49,150 nt of DNA from DASUZB01 sp036377075. GTDB lineage: Bacteria; Actinomycetota; CALGFH01. Below, piece by piece: positions 16,747 through 24,086 of the stretch. Each line of letters begins with the position of its first letter. Within the stretch, counting starts at the first letter, position 1. Made by a program: the position numbers and the translations under genes. The DNA lies in the NCBI GenBank assembly GCA_036377075.1, contig DASUZB010000284.1:1-49150 (forward strand). Reading direction: 5' to 3'. The notes beneath the pieces were generated by a model. That model was not told where the DNA came from. It saw only the letters and a program-made list of their open reading frames with translations, and did not search any database.

Positions 16747-17183
16747 GACAACAGCCGCCGCTCCCGCTGCCAGAGCTCCTTGGCGACGCGCTCGGCCTCG
16801 TCGGCCTCGCTGATCTGCTGCTCGATCTCGTCCGGATAGGCCGCCCAGTAGTTCAGCGCGATGCGGACCTTGGCAGGCCATAGCCCCATCGTCTCGACGG
16901 CGAGGCGAACCACCGCCTCGGCGTCCAGGTCGGGCTCGGCCGCCCGAGCGGAGCGCACCACGCGCACGACCTCCCAAACGTCGGGCCCGCCGATCAACAC
17001 GGCCCGCCGCCCCGAGGGCCCATCACGGAACAGCACTCCGGGATGCTCCTCCATGCGCAGCCCTTCGTCGACGAACCTGCTGGTCAACGCGGACACGCTG
17101 AGCCCCGGTCGGGCACGCACGTAACGCTGCAGCCGCTCGAGGACGGCCGCGTCGAACCGCACGGCCCGTGGTGTACTACTCAT
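16743..17183 (-). CDS. Antitoxin with ribbon-helix-helix-like N terminus and DUF433-like region
   Basis: The protein has 146 residues from ATG 17183. The N-terminal third (AVRFDAAVLERLQRYV, then SVSALTSRFVDEGLRM) looks like a ribbon-helix-helix DNA-binding element. The middle, HPGVLFRDGPSGRRAVLIGG then PDVWEVV, resembles DUF433-like antitoxins that partner DUF5615. The C-terminal tail is charged and would hold the toxin. Translation is coupled to the toxin by GTGA. A perfect 17-bp palindrome at the start codon makes autorepression likely. Longer forms up to 17285 would read through that operator and were rejected. Confidence 0.75.
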   Translation of the reverse strand: MSSTPRAVRFDAAVLERLQRYVRARPGLSVSALTSRFVDEGLRMEEHPGVLFRDGPSGRRAVLIGGPDVWEVVRVVRSARAAEPDLDAEAVVRLAVETMGLWPAKVRIALNYWAAYPDEIEQQISEADEAERVAKELWQRERRLLS

Positions 17184-17199
17184 GGCTACAGTGTAGCCA
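17183..17199. promoter_or_regulatory. Autoregulatory operator of the toxin-antitoxin pair
   Basis: This is a perfect palindrome with arms TGGCTACA and TGTAGCCA around one G. On the minus strand it contains the -10 box TACACT (17190-17195), 6 nt before ATG 17183, with no ribosome binding site. Antitoxin binding here would cover both promoter and start codon. Confidence 0.65.
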
Positions 17200-17380
17200 A
17201 TTGTTCCACTTGATGCCCCCGGACGGTCGATAGCATCGGCGACGCTGGCTTCTGGTTCGCTCAGCGAGCTAGCGCTCAGTTCCATGGCTCGAGGCTATCC
17301 GGCCGGGCGGGTCCCACCCAGGCCCTCAGCGGATCTGTGGATTGTGCGAATCGGGCGCTGCCCTAGGCGGTGGGCGACCC

Positions 17381-17851
17381 TCAGCCGGAGAGCGTGCGCA
17401 GCTCGGCGGCGAGCAGCGGGCGCACCTGGTCGGCGATGCGGTCCATCTCGTCGTTGGGGACCACCCGGTCGGCGGGCTGCCGCAGGTGGTGGAAGATCCG
17501 CGGGCCGCGGAGCTGGTGGGGCAGGTCCGCGCGGCGGGGGACGACGTGGACGTGGAGGTGCGCGAAGCCCTCGGCCTCGGCGAACATCGCCACGTAGGTC
17601 TTGGGGACGTCCAGGATGCGTTCGAGCGCCCGTGACAGGGCCACCAGCAGCGGCCCGAGCGCCGCCCCTTCGGCCCCGGTGAGCTGCCCCATCGAGGTGA
17701 CGTGGCGGTGCGCGACCACCACCATCCAGCCCGGCATGGTGCTGCCGAGCGCGTGGGCGACCCGCCAGTTGCCGTCGTCGAAGACCCGTTCACGCGGGGG
17801 CAGCTCCGCAGCCGGCTGCCCGTTGACCCGGCACGAGTAGCAGTCCTCCAC
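17381..17851 (-). CDS. HIT-family nucleotide hydrolase or transferase
   Basis: This 156-residue protein carries the histidine triad HLHVHVVPR in its second half and an N-terminal CYSC motif typical of zinc-assisted HIT proteins (DCYSCRVNG). Such enzymes cleave adenosine phosphoramidates, Ap4A or similar nucleotidyl bonds in the cytoplasm. The GTG start at 17851 follows AGGAG and lies 14 nt after the stop of the small upstream gene, so both are probably one transcript. The partner gives no clear hint about the substrate. Confidence 0.87.
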   Translation of the reverse strand: MEDCYSCRVNGQPAAELPPRERVFDDGNWRVAHALGSTMPGWMVVVAHRHVTSMGQLTGAEGAALGPLLVALSRALERILDVPKTYVAMFAEAEGFAHLHVHVVPRRADLPHQLRGPRIFHHLRQPADRVVPNDEMDRIADQVRPLLAAELRTLSG

Positions 17852-17865
17852 GGCGGCTCCTTCGC

Positions 17866-18153
17866 CTACGCGGGGCCGAAGTGGTCCAGCAGCGCGCGGG
17901 CATAGTAGTCCTCCCAGCGCTCCTCCCTGGGCTGCTCGGCGTACTCCCTGTCCAGGCGCACCAGCAGGTAGGTCAGCTCGCTGCGGACCACCTTGCCGCC
18001 GAGCAGGTCGGGAAGCTCGGACAGCGTCACCAGCCACTGCGAGTACCACGACGCCCAGTCGTCGTCGGCCCCGTCGGTGATGCGGTACACCTGGTGGTGG
18101 GTCTCGGCCGCCTCGTGGAGCAACCCGCTGACCTTCTCGGCACGCTCGCTCAC
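17866..18153 (-). CDS. Small conserved-looking protein of unknown function
   Basis: The 95-residue protein is acidic and predicted mostly helical, with no signal peptide. It contains LHEAAETHHQVYRITDGADD and SELTYLLVRLDREYAEQPRE, and a WASWYSQWL stretch rich in aromatic residues. I do not recognise the family. GGAGGAG stands before the GTG start at 18153, giving strong support for translation. It precedes the HIT gene by 14 nt, so the two products may act together or only share expression. Confidence 0.7.
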   Translation of the reverse strand: MSERAEKVSGLLHEAAETHHQVYRITDGADDDWASWYSQWLVTLSELPDLLGGKVVRSELTYLLVRLDREYAEQPREERWEDYYARALLDHFGPA

Positions 18154-18333
18154 GCTCTCGTCTCCTCCGCTCGGCCGGCGCGGCGAGGCCCGCGCCCGGT
18201 TGCATTGTCGACCGCGACGGCAAGTGCGTGGTGCCGTCCTGCCGGACTCTGCCTGGCTGGCCCTTGACCAGGCCAGGGGGTAGGCCGAGAGTCTGCCGGA
18301 CGCGTTCAGGGACGTCGCTACGAGGGGGGCAGC

Positions 18334-18942
18334 GTGTTCATTCAGGTCATCCAGGGGCGGGTGGTCGACCCGGACGGCATCAAGCGGGCGTCGGAACGGT
18401 GGCTCGACGAGCTCCAGCCCGGCGCCGACGGCTGGCTCGGCTCGACGGCCGGCATCACCGACGACGGCCGCTTCATCAGCGTGGTCCGCTTCGACTCGGA
18501 GGAGCTGGCGCGCCGCAACAGCGACCGGCCCGAGCAGGGCGCCTGGTGGAGCGAGGCGTCCAGGCACCTGGCCGACCCGGCCTTCCACGACTCGGCCCGG
18601 GTGCACCTCTACCGGGGCGGCGGGACCGACGACGCCGGCTTCGTCCAGATCATCCAGGGCCACACCGAGGACATGGAACGCCTCGCCACCCTCGGCCGGG
18701 CGCAGGAGCAGGTGCTCGCCGTGCAGGCCCCCCACGTCCTGGGCATGACCGTGGCCGAGCACGCCGACCGGCCGGGCGACTTCACCCAGACCGTGTACTT
18801 CACCTCCGAGCAGGAGGCGCGCGCCTTCGAGCAGGAGCACCCGGCCCAGTCCGACCCGGCCCTCGCCGAGATCTTCAGCCTCCAGAGCGAGCTGCGCTAC
18901 CACGACCTGCGCAACCCGTGGCTGCAAAGCCCCGACCAGTAG
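18334..18942 (+). CDS. Duplicated ABM-like (dimeric alpha/beta barrel) protein
   Basis: The protein has 202 residues built from two similar halves. FIQVIQGRVVDPDGIKRASE (2-21) matches FVQIIQGHTEDMERLATLGR near residue 106, and each half continues with a conserved strand (RFISVVRFDSEELARRN; DFTQTVYFTSEQEARAF). This is the pattern of tandem ferredoxin-like barrels such as antibiotic-biosynthesis monooxygenase folds. No cofactor residues are evident, so catalysis is uncertain. GAGGGGGG precedes the GTG start. It is not obviously in an operon: the HesB-like gene follows after 76 bp with a small hairpin between. Confidence 0.72.
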   Translation: MFIQVIQGRVVDPDGIKRASERWLDELQPGADGWLGSTAGITDDGRFISVVRFDSEELARRNSDRPEQGAWWSEASRHLADPAFHDSARVHLYRGGGTDDAGFVQIIQGHTEDMERLATLGRAQEQVLAVQAPHVLGMTVAEHADRPGDFTQTVYFTSEQEARAFEQEHPAQSDPALAEIFSLQSELRYHDLRNPWLQSPDQ

Positions 18943-18943
18943 C

Positions 18944-18958
18944 CCGCCAGGGCGGTTT
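18944..18958 (+). terminator. Short terminator-like hairpin
   Basis: CCGCC-AG-GGCGG is followed by TTT directly after the stop at 18942. The loop is too small to form without opening a base pair, so this is a weak call. Confidence 0.3.
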
Positions 18959-19018
18959 GCGCCCCCACCCCTCGGGTAGACGCCGACGACGTCGTCCACC
19001 GAAAGGGCGTGAACCAGC

Positions 19019-19312
19019 GTGCTCACCATCACCCCAGCGGCAGCCACCGCGATCAACGCGATCGTCTCGTCGTCACCCGTGCCGGAAGGCGGGCTGAAGA
19101 TCTCTGGTGCGCCGCAGAACGACTCGCAGGTGGCCTTCCAGCTGTCGGTCGCGGACGGCCCCGGCGAGCACGACGCCGTGGTCGAGGAGCAGGGCAGCCG
19201 CGTGTTCGTGGAGGAGGCGGCCGCGCCGTTCCTGGACGACGCGGTGCTCGACGCCCGGGTCGAGGAAGGCCAGGTCCGCTTCAGCCTGCGGGAGTCGCCG
19301 CCGCAGCCGTGA
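19019..19312 (+). CDS. HesB/IscA-like fold protein without cysteines
   Basis: This 97-residue protein opens LTITPAAATAINAIVSSSPV and continues EGGLKISG, the start expected of A-type iron-sulfur carriers (HesB/IscA/ErpA). True carriers hold the cluster with three Cys, one mid-protein and a C-terminal C-x-C; this sequence has no Cys at all. The region where the C-x-C should be reads FLDDAVLDARVEEG. It therefore cannot bind a cluster in the usual way and may be a structural or binding relative. The GTG start at 19019 has GAAAGGG about 12 nt upstream. Confidence 0.7.
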   Translation: MLTITPAAATAINAIVSSSPVPEGGLKISGAPQNDSQVAFQLSVADGPGEHDAVVEEQGSRVFVEEAAAPFLDDAVLDARVEEGQVRFSLRESPPQP

Positions 19313-19325
19313 CCGCCTCACGCGC

Positions 19326-19991
19326 TCAGAAGCGGTCGAGCGGCGCGATCCGTGGCGCGATCGCCGAGTTGAGCTGCAGCAGGACGATGAAGGCGATGCT
19401 CACGTACGTGTTGGCCAGGCACAGCAGCAGCCCGATCGCGTACAGCGCCTGGTAGACGACGATCCGGCGTGCCTGTGCCGAGCGCACCTCGGCGGTGGCG
19501 GCGCCGCCCATCAGCCCGGCGCGCACCGAGTACCGCAGGCTGGCGAACAGCACCGCGCCGAGCAGGAAGAGGTTGAGCCAGTAGATCAGCAGGGCGAGGC
19601 GGTAGGTGATGAACTCGGCCAGCAGCGCGGTCGAGAACGGCATCAGCGTCACGCCCAGCAGGAACAGCAGGTGGATCCAGGTGAGCTGGCGGTCGCTGCG
19701 TTCCAGTTGGCTGAGCTGCGCCTGCTGGCCCACCCAGAAGATGCCGAGCGTCAGGAAGCTCATGAAGTAGGTGAGCAGGTGCGGCGCGAGCGCCGCCAGG
19801 ACGTGCCAGACGACCTGCTCGGAGCGGAGCGACCCGGCCACCCAGACGGGGTGCTGGGCGTGCACCGCGTCGACCACGGGCACGCGCAGCTCCAGCACGA
19901 GCAGGGTCATCGCGACCGCGAAGATCCCGTCGCTCAGCGCGGCGATCCGTTCCAGGCTGCTCCCCGCGATGCGGTGGTAGAAGCTCGGCAT
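19326..19991 (-). CDS. TMEM175/DUF1211-family membrane channel
   Basis: The 221-residue protein has about six hydrophobic segments and the signature RIAALSDGIFAVAMTLLVLE at residues 15-34. That R-x3-[FL]SDG-x-FA-x-A-x-TLL motif defines TMEM175-like potassium channels, whose bacterial members form tetramers in the cytoplasmic membrane. GGGAGG stands just before ATG 19991, so I prefer it to an in-frame GTG at 20012. It converges on the HesB-like gene (14 bp apart). Channel function is inferred from the family. Confidence 0.88.
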   Translation of the reverse strand: MPSFYHRIAGSSLERIAALSDGIFAVAMTLLVLELRVPVVDAVHAQHPVWVAGSLRSEQVVWHVLAALAPHLLTYFMSFLTLGIFWVGQQAQLSQLERSDRQLTWIHLLFLLGVTLMPFSTALLAEFITYRLALLIYWLNLFLLGAVLFASLRYSVRAGLMGGAATAEVRSAQARRIVVYQALYAIGLLLCLANTYVSIAFIVLLQLNSAIAPRIAPLDRF

Positions 19992-20311
19992 CTGCCTCCC
20001 GGGCTCCGGCACGGCGCCCGACGGGCGCCGCTCTGCGGCGCATGCTAGCGCCGGGGCGCCAGGTAGCTGGCGGCGCGGCCACGGCGGTGGGTGACACGAC
20101 GACGCGCCGACGGTCTATCCTGACGAAGCTCGCGAACGTCTCTCCGGTTCGATGAAGGTGGATGAGTTCCTGATCAATCTCTGGTATCCGCTCCAGCAAC
20201 CCGTGCTCTCCTTACAAGACGAACCTACGGACCGTGGGGGACCGGCCGAACCAAATCAGGCCGTTCATCCGTACTCGACGCCGAATGCACCCGACTGGAC
20301 GAGGGGGACAC
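19992..20311. other. Divergent intergenic region between TMEM175 and an unknown gene
   Basis: This 320-bp region is less GC-rich in its right half. A hairpin, CGCCAG-GTAG-CTGGCG, lies at 20057-20072. A possible promoter for the rightward gene is GTGACA (20091-20096) and TATCCT (20116-20121), but their 19-bp spacing is long. Nothing else could be supported. Confidence 0.35.
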
Positions 20312-21085
20312 ATGGGGCGCATCGAGGTTGACCCGGGTGAGCTGCGGACGTTGTTGAGAGTGGAGGCCACCTACGGCACGCTGCCGGGTGGCTCCTGGAT
20401 CGACCCGGACGCCCCCCGGCCGCCGGTCGGGTTCCGCGTCCGGCTCCCGGGCAGCTGGAAGGACGTCGACCTGGACCCCGCGACCTCCCACGGCTGGGTG
20501 CGTTCCCACGTGCGCGAGCGCGTCGATGCCGCCCCGGAGCTGGCCCGCCACCAGCGCCGGATGCGCCGCGCGCTCGGCGAGTTCCTCGACGACTGCCGGG
20601 CGCAGGGCCTGTTCCTGCTGCGGCTGCTCCCCGCGGAGGGAGCCGACCAACCGGAGGACCTGGTCGGGGCGAGCCTCGCCCTGGCCTGGCGGCGGCTCGC
20701 CGGCAGCGGTCGGGTCGACGTCGACGGCCTCGCCCGGTCGATCGCGAGCACCCCGGCGGCCCCTGGCGAGCCGGCCACCGGCCGGGCCGTCGCCGTGGTC
20801 GAGCTGCCCACCGGACCGGCCGTCCACCTGCAAACCAGCCAGCTCGCCGCCGCGCCTGGACGGGCCGGCCAGCGGCGCAGGACCGTCCTGAGCCAGTTCC
20901 TCGTGCCGGTCCCCGGCCTGCCGTGGGTCGGCATGGTCACCGCCGCCAGCGCCGACCGGGAGCTGGCCGACGGCATCGACGCGCTCGCCGACGGCGTGGC
21001 GAGCAGCCTGGAGTTCCTGCCGCCGCGCAGCCACCGTGGCGAGGGCACGACGGCGGCGGGCGCCGGGGCCGAACGGGTCGGCTGA
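20312..21085 (+). CDS. Unrecognised soluble protein
   Basis: This 257-residue protein lacks a signal peptide or membrane segment. Its N-terminal part (LPGGSWIDPDAPRPPVGFR; FRVRLPGSWKDVDLDP) is followed by a helical Arg-rich region and a segment FLVPVPGLPWVGMVTAAS near the C terminus, ending in a low-complexity tail. The alternation of short hydrophobic strands around 185-235 recalls MspA/PspA-partner or ESX-accessory-like domains, but I do not recognise the family. GAGGGGG lies 5 nt before ATG 20312. Third-position GC is high, so coding is likely. It converges on the polyamine transporter operon. Confidence 0.65.
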   Translation: MGRIEVDPGELRTLLRVEATYGTLPGGSWIDPDAPRPPVGFRVRLPGSWKDVDLDPATSHGWVRSHVRERVDAAPELARHQRRMRRALGEFLDDCRAQGLFLLRLLPAEGADQPEDLVGASLALAWRRLAGSGRVDVDGLARSIASTPAAPGEPATGRAVAVVELPTGPAVHLQTSQLAAAPGRAGQRRRTVLSQFLVPVPGLPWVGMVTAASADRELADGIDALADGVASSLEFLPPRSHRGEGTTAAGAGAERVG

Positions 21086-21099
21086 CGGCCCTGGGCCGG

Positions 21100-21924
21100 T
21101 CAGCGGGCCAGGGTGCCACCGCTGCGGACGCTCTCCGACCCGGTGAGCCGCTGCGCCAGGTAGACCGGGACGATCGAGAGCAGGATCGCGATCACGCCGA
21201 CCGCGTTGACGATCGGGCCCTGGTTCGGGCGCGAGTAGTTGCGCAGGATCCAGATGGGCAAGGTGGGGTCGTCGCCGACGGTGAAGGTGGTGACGATCAC
21301 CTCGTCGAAGCTGAGGGCGAAGGCGAGCAGCGCGCCGGCGAGCAGCGCGGTGCGGACGGCCGGGAAGGTCACGAAGCGGAACGTCTGCAGCGGGTCCGCG
21401 CCCAGGTCGAGCGAGGCCTCCTCCAGGTTGCGGGCGGTGCGCCGCAGCCGGGCGGCGACGTTGTTGAAGACGATCACCATGCAGAAGGTGGCGTGGCCGA
21501 CGATGATCGTGAGGATCCCGAACGGCAGGCCGCCGAGCAGCGGCGCCTGCGAGAAGGTCGCGTTGAGCGCCATGCCGGTCACGATCCCCGGCAGCGCGAT
21601 CGGGATCACCACCAGGAACGAGATCGTGTCCCGGCCGAAGAAGCGGTAGCGCTGCACCGCGAAGGCGGCCAGCGAGCCGAGCACCAGGGCGATCAGGGTC
21701 GCTCCCAGCCCCACCCGCACCGAGGTGAGCAGCGCGGAGCGGGCGCCCGGGTTGGTGAGCGCGCGGCCGAACCACTGCAGCGAGAGGCCCTCGATCGGCC
21801 AGCGCTGCACGCGCGAGCGGTTGAACGCGTACAGCGTCAGGACCGCGATCGGCGCGTACAGGAACGCCAGGGTCAGCCCGGCGGCAACCCGCAGGGCGAT
21901 CCGTGCCAGGCGCGACTGGACCAT
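21100..21924 (-). CDS. potC: Polyamine-type ABC permease, PotC class
   Basis: The 274-residue membrane protein begins with an uptake-permease helix (LTLAFLYAPIAVLTLYAF) and carries the EAA loop LEEASLDLGADPLQTFRFV. PotC permeases pair with PotB to import spermidine, putrescine or related cations. The ATG at 21924 follows GGGAAGG and lies 25 nt after the PotB-like stop, making this the last gene of the four-gene operon. Substrate is assigned from operon-wide resemblance and could be another polyamine or an opine. Confidence 0.85.
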   Translation of the reverse strand: MVQSRLARIALRVAAGLTLAFLYAPIAVLTLYAFNRSRVQRWPIEGLSLQWFGRALTNPGARSALLTSVRVGLGATLIALVLGSLAAFAVQRYRFFGRDTISFLVVIPIALPGIVTGMALNATFSQAPLLGGLPFGILTIIVGHATFCMVIVFNNVAARLRRTARNLEEASLDLGADPLQTFRFVTFPAVRTALLAGALLAFALSFDEVIVTTFTVGDDPTLPIWILRNYSRPNQGPIVNAVGVIAILLSIVPVYLAQRLTGSESVRSGGTLAR

Positions 21925-21949
21925 CAGGCCTTCCCGATCGAGGCGGCCA

Positions 21950-22849
21950 CTACAGGCTCTCGAACGCCGACAGCCGGCGGGCCACCAGTAGGTAGACGAT
22001 CATGATCAGGATCGGCACGGTGGCGAACGCCGCCGCCAGCGGCAGGTTGCCGGCGACGCCGACGTTGGCGTAGACGACGTTGCCGATGAACTGGGTGCTC
22101 GAGACGAGCTGCGGGGTGATGTAGTCGCCCAGCGTCAGCGAGAAGGTGAAGATCGACCCGGCCGCCACGGCGGGGAACGCCAGCGGCAGGATCACCCGCC
22201 TGAAGGTCATCAGGCTCGGCGCGCCGAGGTCGCCGGACGCCTCCAGCAGCGAGTCCGGGATCCGTTCCAGGCCGGCGTAGATCGGCAGGATCATGTACGG
22301 CAGCCAGAGGTAGCTGAAGACGAGCCAGGTGGCGACGTTGCCGAAGCCGGGCCCCTCGATGCCGAGCGGCCGCAGCGCCCAGTTGAGCACGCCCTCCTGG
22401 GACAGGATGATCCGCCAGGCGTACACCTTGACCAGGTAGCTCGCCCACAGCGGCAGCAGCACGGCGACCACCAGCAGCCGGCGGGCGCGCGGGGTGGCCA
22501 CCTTCGCCATGGTGAAGGCGATCGGGAACGCCAGCACCGCGGTGGTCAGCGTCACCGCCGCGGCGATCGCGGCGGTCCGCAGCGTGATCGAGCGGTACAC
22601 GGGCTCGGTGACGAGCTCCTGGAAGTTGCGCAGGCCGAACTGCTTGATCAGGTTGCCGAAGTCGTCCAGCTGCCAGAACGCGGCGGCCAGCAGCACCGCC
22701 AGCGCGCCGAAGTAGGCCAGCACCAGCCAGCCGACCGGCCCGGCGAGCAGCAGGCCGAGCTGCAGCCGCCGGTGGCCGCGCAGCAGCCGCGCCACGCGGC
22801 GCACCGGCCCGCCGCGCCCACCGGGTGCGGTGGCGACCGAGGTCACCAC
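21950..22849 (-). CDS. potB: Polyamine-type ABC permease, PotB class
   Basis: The protein has 299 residues from the first of two GTG codons at 22849. It has a cytoplasmic Arg-rich start, then LGLLLAGPVGWLVLAYFG, several helices, and the EAA loop LLEASGDLGAPSLMTFRRV. The conserved YxxTLGDYxxP-like segment appears as FSLTLGDYITPQLV, typical of PotB permeases. It sits 23 nt after the binding-protein stop, so polycistronic expression is expected. A G-run (GGGGGG) about 7 nt upstream is the only ribosome-binding candidate; the neighbouring GTG at 22846 is an equally possible start. Confidence 0.87.
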   Translation of the reverse strand: MVTSVATAPGGRGGPVRRVARLLRGHRRLQLGLLLAGPVGWLVLAYFGALAVLLAAAFWQLDDFGNLIKQFGLRNFQELVTEPVYRSITLRTAAIAAAVTLTTAVLAFPIAFTMAKVATPRARRLLVVAVLLPLWASYLVKVYAWRIILSQEGVLNWALRPLGIEGPGFGNVATWLVFSYLWLPYMILPIYAGLERIPDSLLEASGDLGAPSLMTFRRVILPLAFPAVAAGSIFTFSLTLGDYITPQLVSSTQFIGNVVYANVGVAGNLPLAAAFATVPILIMIVYLLVARRLSAFESL

Positions 22850-22872
22850 CGCACCCCCCGCCGGCACGCCGC

Positions 22873-24057
22873 CTACCCCTTGATGGCCGTCCATGCCTGG
22901 ACCCACTGGGCGTAGTCGGTACACGCGTCGCCGCGGCTGTCGCCGCACTTCCTCACCGGGGTGGTCCACAGGGCCACCTTGCCGAAATAGCCCTCGTCGT
23001 TGGCGTGGAAGATCTTGCAGTGGTTCTTGTCGGCCGTCTCGGCGCACGACAGGCGGTTGGCCGGCGCCTCGCCGAAGAACTCGGCGACCTGGGCGTTGAC
23101 CTTCGGCGAGACGATCCAGTCCATCCACATGTACATGCAGTTGGGGTGCTTGGCCTTGGACGAGATCATCCAGGTGTCCGACCAGCCGGTGGAGCCCTCC
23201 TTGGGCAGGGTGACCCCGACCGGCACCTTCTCGCCCTCGAGCAGGTTCGCGATCACCTGCCAGGTGGTCCCGACCACGGAGTTGCGGCTGGTGAACGCCG
23301 CCACCTCCTTGGTGTAGTCCGACCAGTACTCGCCGATGACCTGGCGCTGCCCCTTGAGCAGGTCGACCGAGGCCTGGAGCTGCTTGTCGTCCAGCTCGTA
23401 GGGGTTGGTGATGCCCAGGTCCGGCTTGGTCGCCTTGAGGTACAGGGCGGCGTCGGCGATGTAGATCGGGCTGTCGTACGCGGTGACCTTGCCCTTGTAC
23501 GGGGAGTTCGGGTCAAACACCACGCCCCACGAGTCGGGCGCCTGCTTGACCACGTCGCTGCGCCACATCAGCAGGTTGGCGCCGCGCCCGTGGGGGATGC
23601 CGTAGTTGACGCCGTCGACGGTGTTGTGCGGCTTGTTCTTGAGCGCGTCGTAGACGTCCTTGTAGTTGGGCACCAGGCTGGTGTTGACGGGGCTGACCTC
23701 GCCGGCGGAGATCAGCCGCAGGGTGGCGTCGCCGGAGGCGGAGACGCCGTCGTACTTGCCGCTCTTCATCAGCGTGACCATCTCGTCGGAGGTGTTGCCG
23801 ATGGTCACGTTGACCTTGCAGCCGGTCTTCTTCTCGAACGGCGTCACCCAGTCGACCTTCGGGTCGGTCGAGCCGTTCTCCACGTAGCCGGCCCAGGCGA
23901 CCAGGTCGACCCTGCCCTCGCCCGCGCCGAGCTGGCTCAGTGCCTGGGGCTTGGAGGATCCGCCGCCGCCCCCTCCCCCACCACCGCCGCCGCCCCCGCA
24001 GGCGGCCAGGGCCAGGAGCAGCCCGACGACCAGGATGGCCCTACGACGACGCACCAC
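22873..24057 (-). CDS. potD: Polyamine-type extracellular binding lipoprotein, PotD class
   Basis: This 394-residue lipoprotein has a signal peptide ending LALAAC (Cys20), then 13 consecutive Gly residues and a Ser/Lys linker. The mature part looks like PotD: VDLVAWAGYVENGSTDPKVD at the front and many ligand-pocket Trp/Tyr/Asp residues (MWMDWIVSPKVNAQVAEFFG). It should capture a polyamine outside the membrane for the PotB/PotC pair. GTG 24057 is chosen because AGGTGGG lies 5 nt before it; reading further upstream would enter the ATPase gene. The polyglycine tract is an unusual spacer. Confidence 0.88.
   Translation of the reverse strand: MVRRRRAILVVGLLLALAACGGGGGGGGGGGGGSSKPQALSQLGAGEGRVDLVAWAGYVENGSTDPKVDWVTPFEKKTGCKVNVTIGNTSDEMVTLMKSGKYDGVSASGDATLRLISAGEVSPVNTSLVPNYKDVYDALKNKPHNTVDGVNYGIPHGRGANLLMWRSDVVKQAPDSWGVVFDPNSPYKGKVTAYDSPIYIADAALYLKATKPDLGITNPYELDDKQLQASVDLLKGQRQVIGEYWSDYTKEVAAFTSRNSVVGTTWQVIANLLEGEKVPVGVTLPKEGSTGWSDTWMISSKAKHPNCMYMWMDWIVSPKVNAQVAEFFGEAPANRLSCAETADKNHCKIFHANDEGYFGKVALWTTPVRKCGDSRGDACTDYAQWVQAWTAIKG
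23959..23997 (-). repeat. Polyglycine-coding simple repeat
   Basis: Thirteen GGN codons follow the lipid-attachment Cys of the binding protein. The tract is a C/G-rich simple repeat, a likely spot for slippage or assembly error. Confidence 0.8.
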
Positions 24058-24086
24058 GTTGCCCACCTTTCTGTCGCGGCCGTCAC

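Noticed and set aside
20152..20331. A 59-codon frame with ATG 20152 overlapping the start of the gene at 20312.
   Set aside because: Third-position GC is only about 63 percent, against over 90 percent in real genes here, and it uses a rare TTA codon. It has no ribosome binding site. Likely non-coding leader.
23959..23997. The 13-Gly tract as a frameshift or phase-variation device.
   Set aside because: Codons are mixed GGN rather than one repeated unit, and the frame is intact on both sides. It is best seen as a flexible lipoprotein spacer.
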